Assembly: GCA_036403035.1 (NCBI GenBank)
Contig: DASWRT010000277.1
Location: 1-18,129 of the forward strand
DNA from: DASWRT01 sp036403035
Lineage (GTDB): Bacteria; Pseudomonadota; Alphaproteobacteria; ATCC43930; CGMCC-115725
Reading direction: 5' to 3'
Length of the DNA: 18,129 nt
The notes beneath the pieces are model-generated. The model worked only from the letters and a program-made list of their open reading frames with translations, had not been told where the DNA came from and ran no database searches. Within the stretch, counting starts at the first letter, position 1. Each line of letters begins with the position of its first letter. This document shows positions 13,225-18,129 of the stretch, piece by piece. The position numbers and the translations under genes are program-made.

Positions 13225-14469
13225 TTGATTCCGGCGCGCCGTCTGGCGGAAAACGGCGGCGATACCTATATTTACACCATGCTGGACAGCCGCGCGCAGA
13301 GCGAGGCGGGCGACGCTGGTGCGGGGCTCGCCCGACTCGCAGTGACGCGCCTCAGCCTCACCGATTTCCGCTGTTATCCGAGTGCCCGGCTCGATCTCGA
13401 CCCGCGCCCGGTGGTGCTGACCGGGCCGAACGGCGCCGGCAAGACGAACCTGCTGGAGGCGGTGTCCTTCCTGGCGCCCGGCCGCGGCCTGCGCCGGTCT
13501 CGCTTGAGCGAGATCGACCGGCGTCGGCTCCGCGCCGAAACGGCCGAGGGGCCGTGGACAGTGTCGGCTTCCGTCGAGACGCCGCAGGGCGAGGTGCGGA
13601 TCGGCACCGGCCGGGACGCCGCGAGCGAGAGCGGCGAGCGGCGGCTCGTGCGCATCGACGGCGCGCCGGCCAAGAGTCAGGCGGCGCTCGCTTCGTACGT
13701 CAATCTCGTGTGGCTGACGCCGCAGATGGACCGGCTCTTCCTTGAAGGCGCGTCGGCCCGCCGCCGCTTCCTCGACCGGCTGGTGTTCGGGTTCGACCCC
13801 GACCATGCCGGTCGCGTCGCCGCCTATGAACATGCGATGCGGGAACGCAACCGGCTGCTGCGGAACGGCCCGGCGGACGCGTCCTGGCTCGGCGCGCTGG
13901 AGGACGGCATGGCTCGGCACGGCGTCGCGATCGCCGCGGCGCGGCGCGATACGGCGGAGCGGCTCGACGCCGCCGCCGCGGAGGGCGTCGGTCCGTTCCC
14001 GCGGCCGCGCTTGACGCTCGCCGGGACGGTCGAGACGTGGCTCGACGAAGGCGCTCCGGCGCTCGCCGTCGAGGATCGGCTGCGCGAACGCCTTGCCGCG
14101 GCGCGCCGCCAGGACGCCGAGAGCGGCACCACGGCGGCCGGGCCGCACCGCACCGATCTGCTGGTCGAGCACGGCGGCACCGGCATGGCCGCCGGCCACT
14201 GCTCGACCGGCGAGCAGAAGGCGCTCCTGATCGCGATCTTGCTCGCGCATGCCCGGCTTCAGACCGATCTGCATGGAGCGCCGCCGCTGATGCTCCTGGA
14301 CGAGGTCGCGGCGCATCTCGACGCGCAGCGCCGTGCCGCGCTGTTCGGCGAGATCGAGGCGATGGCGGCGCAGGCATGGCTTACCGGAACCGACGAGTCG
14401 CTGTTCGCGCCGCTCGACGGGAAGGCACAGTTTTTCGGCGTCGTCGACGCCATCGTGACGCGACATTAA
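13225..14469 (+). CDS. recF: DNA replication and repair protein RecF
   Basis: This SMC-like ATPase loads RecA at gaps through RecFOR and helps restart stalled forks. The protein has Walker A GPNGAGKTNLLEAVSFL (from about residue 67 of the longer form), the signature STGEQKALLIAILLAHARL, and Walker B LMLLDEVAAHLDAQRR, as expected. Two starts compete. TTG 13225 has GAGGGAG 5 nt upstream and gives 414 residues. ATG 13279 (MLDSRAQSE) has no Shine-Dalgarno and gives 396, closer to the usual N-terminus before VTRLSLTDFRCY. The longer start is listed on the ribosome-site evidence. It lies between dnaN and gyrB in the classical dnaA-dnaN-recF-gyrB order. Confidence 0.95.
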   Translation: MIPARRLAENGGDTYIYTMLDSRAQSEAGDAGAGLARLAVTRLSLTDFRCYPSARLDLDPRPVVLTGPNGAGKTNLLEAVSFLAPGRGLRRSRLSEIDRRRLRAETAEGPWTVSASVETPQGEVRIGTGRDAASESGERRLVRIDGAPAKSQAALASYVNLVWLTPQMDRLFLEGASARRRFLDRLVFGFDPDHAGRVAAYEHAMRERNRLLRNGPADASWLGALEDGMARHGVAIAAARRDTAERLDAAAAEGVGPFPRPRLTLAGTVETWLDEGAPALAVEDRLRERLAAARRQDAESGTTAAGPHRTDLLVEHGGTGMAAGHCSTGEQKALLIAILLAHARLQTDLHGAPPLMLLDEVAAHLDAQRRAALFGEIEAMAAQAWLTGTDESLFAPLDGKAQFFGVVDAIVTRH

Positions 14470-14563
14470 CGGGGATGCTCCACCTTCGTGAGCTGCCGCG
14501 GTCGATCGTTTCCGCCCGTGTCGCGGGCCGAGACGGAATGAGGATGAGAACAGAGTACGTACC

Positions 14564-17065
<2,502 letters not shown>

Positions 17066-17830
17066 GATGGGGAGTTTGTCGGCTGACCATAGCTTTGAAA
17101 AAGCAGACCGGGATTTTGAAACGGCCGGGACCAAAGGTTTGAAACCCCATGTCCGCCCAGTCACAGGCGGCAGCGGCGCTCTGCGACCAGAGGGTTGGAA
17201 TCTAGCGCCTCCCTAGGAGATCGTGTTTGGACCGGAGATAAGGGGGCCGAAAGCAGGTAGCGGCGGCTTCAGGACAGGGAGCTTTTGCAGAGGCAGAGCT
17301 GCGCTAGGAGTTCGGCAGCGAACACAGTAACCTCAACAACCGTCTGCGGCGGTCGGACGGAAGCCAGCAGAAAGTGGGTGGTAAGTGAGCTTTCAAGGGG
17401 CCGCCCGCCCGCAGAGCGGATCCGGACATCGGAGGCGTAGCCTATCTCGCCGGGCTTACTCGACCGCAGCCCTGCACGGTCGACGAGGGCGCCGCTGAGC
17501 AGGCGGCGAGATTGGCTACGGAATGGCCGACCAGTTGGTTGCTTACCAAGGCTCGGCGGCAAGTGTGACGCGAAAGTGATCATTTCTGCCGATGGTCGCC
17601 CGGCTGCTGACGATGGTGTCGGATATGGCCGACGGGAGCGCGAGCCGGAGCAGCCAAGCCGCTCATGTCGTGTCCGCGTTATCTCAGCAATACATCGTCG
17701 ACCGTGTCATCAATCGTCGGCCATGATTACGTAGCGCGCGAATGCTCGTCGAGCGAGGTGAGCGGGCGCCAGTACACGCGCGAGAGCCGTCTGCCGGAAC
17801 GCGAGGAATTGGGTAGCGTCCAGCGGCGTG
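17066..17830. other. Gene-poor stretch downstream of gyrB
   Basis: About 765 bp contain no recognisable gene. Composition and codon patterns differ from the core. Short frames (a 104-codon minus-strand frame at 17269-17583 and a 44-codon plus-strand frame at 17592-17726) have no Shine-Dalgarno and no known motif. The one structured feature is a nested inverted repeat at 17436-17520. A tRNA T-loop-like string near 17190 does not fold as a tRNA. It reads like degraded mobile or intergenic DNA next to the insertion sequence. Confidence 0.6.
17436..17520. repeat. Nested inverted repeat downstream of gyrB
   Basis: Outer arms of 17 nt (17436-17452 and 17504-17520) pair at 16 of 17 positions. Inside lies a 7-bp stem (17460-17466 with 17477-17483). 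A further 6-bp stem (cgccgc/gcggcg, about 17490-17509) competes with the outer arm. It could be a structured RNA, a transposon-derived miniature element or a degraded inverted-repeat end. Confidence 0.6.
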
Positions 17831-17935
17831 GTGTAAATCGGTAGCGAGAGCGAGGCGGCGGGCGGAGCTCCGCGATAAGGGGAGCCCGGCGCCTCGCACG
17901 GAACGCGGCGCGGTGGTCAGCGCGTTTTCCGGTAA

Positions 17936-17963
17936 GGTTGAGTTGCGACACGCAATCCCAACC
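17936..17963 (+). promoter_or_regulatory. Hairpin before the transposase start
   Basis: Two short paired segments (ggttg with caacc, ttgcg with cgcaa) form an interrupted stem just upstream of the CGGAG Shine-Dalgarno and the ATG at 17977. Such structures in insertion sequences can limit translation from read-through mRNA; that role is inferred here. Confidence 0.3.
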
Positions 17964-17976
17964 GGAGTTGAACACG

Positions 17977-18129
17977 ATGACCGACGAGAGCATGGCATTT
18001 CAGGAGCTGTTGCAAAAGACCGACGACAGCGGGTTTCTAGACCTGTGGCGCAGATGACGTTGCAGCGCCTGATGGAGTTCCAGGTCGACAATCTCTGCGG
18101 CGGCCACCATGAGCGGAGCGAGGAACGGA
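17977..18129 (+). pseudogene. IS256-family transposase, frameshifted and truncated by the window end
   Basis: The first frame (17977-18057) reads MTDESMAFQELLQKTDDSGF and stops at a TGA after 26 codons. A different frame then continues open from about 18042 to the window end, reading VAQMTLQRLMEFQVDNLCGG and then HHERSEER. Both parts match the N-terminus of IS256-family DDE transposases: MT-DE..LL-K..D..FL, then LQ-LME--V--L-GA--HERS-ER. The homology therefore crosses a -1 shift near 18040. No classical slippery heptamer is in the right phase, so a disabling mutation is more likely than programmed frameshifting. A CGGAG Shine-Dalgarno precedes the ATG. The catalytic domain lies outside the window. 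Confidence 0.7.

Larger units (their letters stand above)
17831..18129 (+). mobile_element. IS256-family insertion sequence, left part only
   Basis: The start of an IS256-family transposase is visible from 17977 and runs off the window. The left end is placed tentatively at gtgtaaatcgg (17831), a string resembling IS256-family termini, about 145 bp before the transposase ATG. The right end and target duplication are not visible, so the boundary is a guess. Confidence 0.45.

Noticed and set aside
17176..17215. A tRNA-like T-loop string (ggttggaatc)
   Set aside because: The flanking bases do not form a T-stem, and no acceptor, D-arm or anticodon arm can be folded around it.
17269..17583. A 104-codon minus-strand frame across the nested inverted repeat
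   Set aside because: It has no Shine-Dalgarno or known motif, and it spans the inverted repeat, which explains its shape better.
17592..17726. A 44-codon plus-strand frame
   Set aside because: It is short, without a ribosome site or recognisable similarity.

Overview
The window is about 18 kb of high-GC chromosomal DNA from an alphaproteobacterium. A Rhodospirillales-like or Rhizobiales-like lineage is the best guess, based on gene order and protein flavour rather than any database match. The core (about 2.5-17.1 kb) is a dnaA neighbourhood: dut, coaBC, a DUF29 gene, ubiB and ubiE on the minus strand, then mutM, a small exported hypothetical, an enoyl-CoA hydratase, rpsT, dnaA, dnaN, recF and gyrB on the plus strand. 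The two blocks diverge from an 81-bp gap at 7270-7350.

Left edge (1-2477): the base composition is less GC-rich than in the core and rarer codons (TTA, CTA, ATA, AGA) appear. A long minus-strand reading frame runs without a stop from 1551 off the left end (517 codons visible). It resembles large iron-containing redox enzymes of the heme-oxygenase-like fold. A 52-codon ORF (1702-1544, GTG start, good Shine-Dalgarno) lies directly upstream and overlaps its start by 8 nt. A perfect hairpin covers the ribosome-binding region of the large gene. This short-peptide plus oxidase-like pair is the best candidate for an undescribed system, possibly a peptide-modification cassette, but the function is inference. 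An AT-rich, gene-free stretch of about 775 bp with small palindromes follows.

Minus-strand core operon (7269 to 2478): ubiE and ubiB (ubiquinone synthesis) overlap at a TTGA. After a short gap come the DUF29 gene and coaBC (coenzyme A synthesis), which overlap at an ATGA, and then dut (dUTP removal). The tight packing suggests translational coupling and co-transcription.

Plus-strand core (7351 to 17065): mutM (repair of oxidised bases) has its normal fourth zinc cysteine replaced by Arg. It overlaps a small exported protein gene by one base. An enoyl-CoA hydratase and rpsT follow, rpsT with a near-consensus promoter and a clear intrinsic terminator. The 472-bp gap before dnaA holds most of a cluster of GANTC (CcrM) sites, two of which overlap a candidate dnaA promoter. 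dnaA and dnaN are separated by a hairpin made of heptamer repeats. recF and gyrB complete the replication block. I see no consensus DnaA boxes, so oriC is probably not in this window.

Right edge (17066-18129): a stretch of about 760 bp without a recognisable gene holds a nested inverted repeat. The start of an IS256-family insertion sequence follows, with a frameshifted transposase that runs off the window. The conserved replication and metabolism block therefore sits between two accessory or mobile-looking margins.
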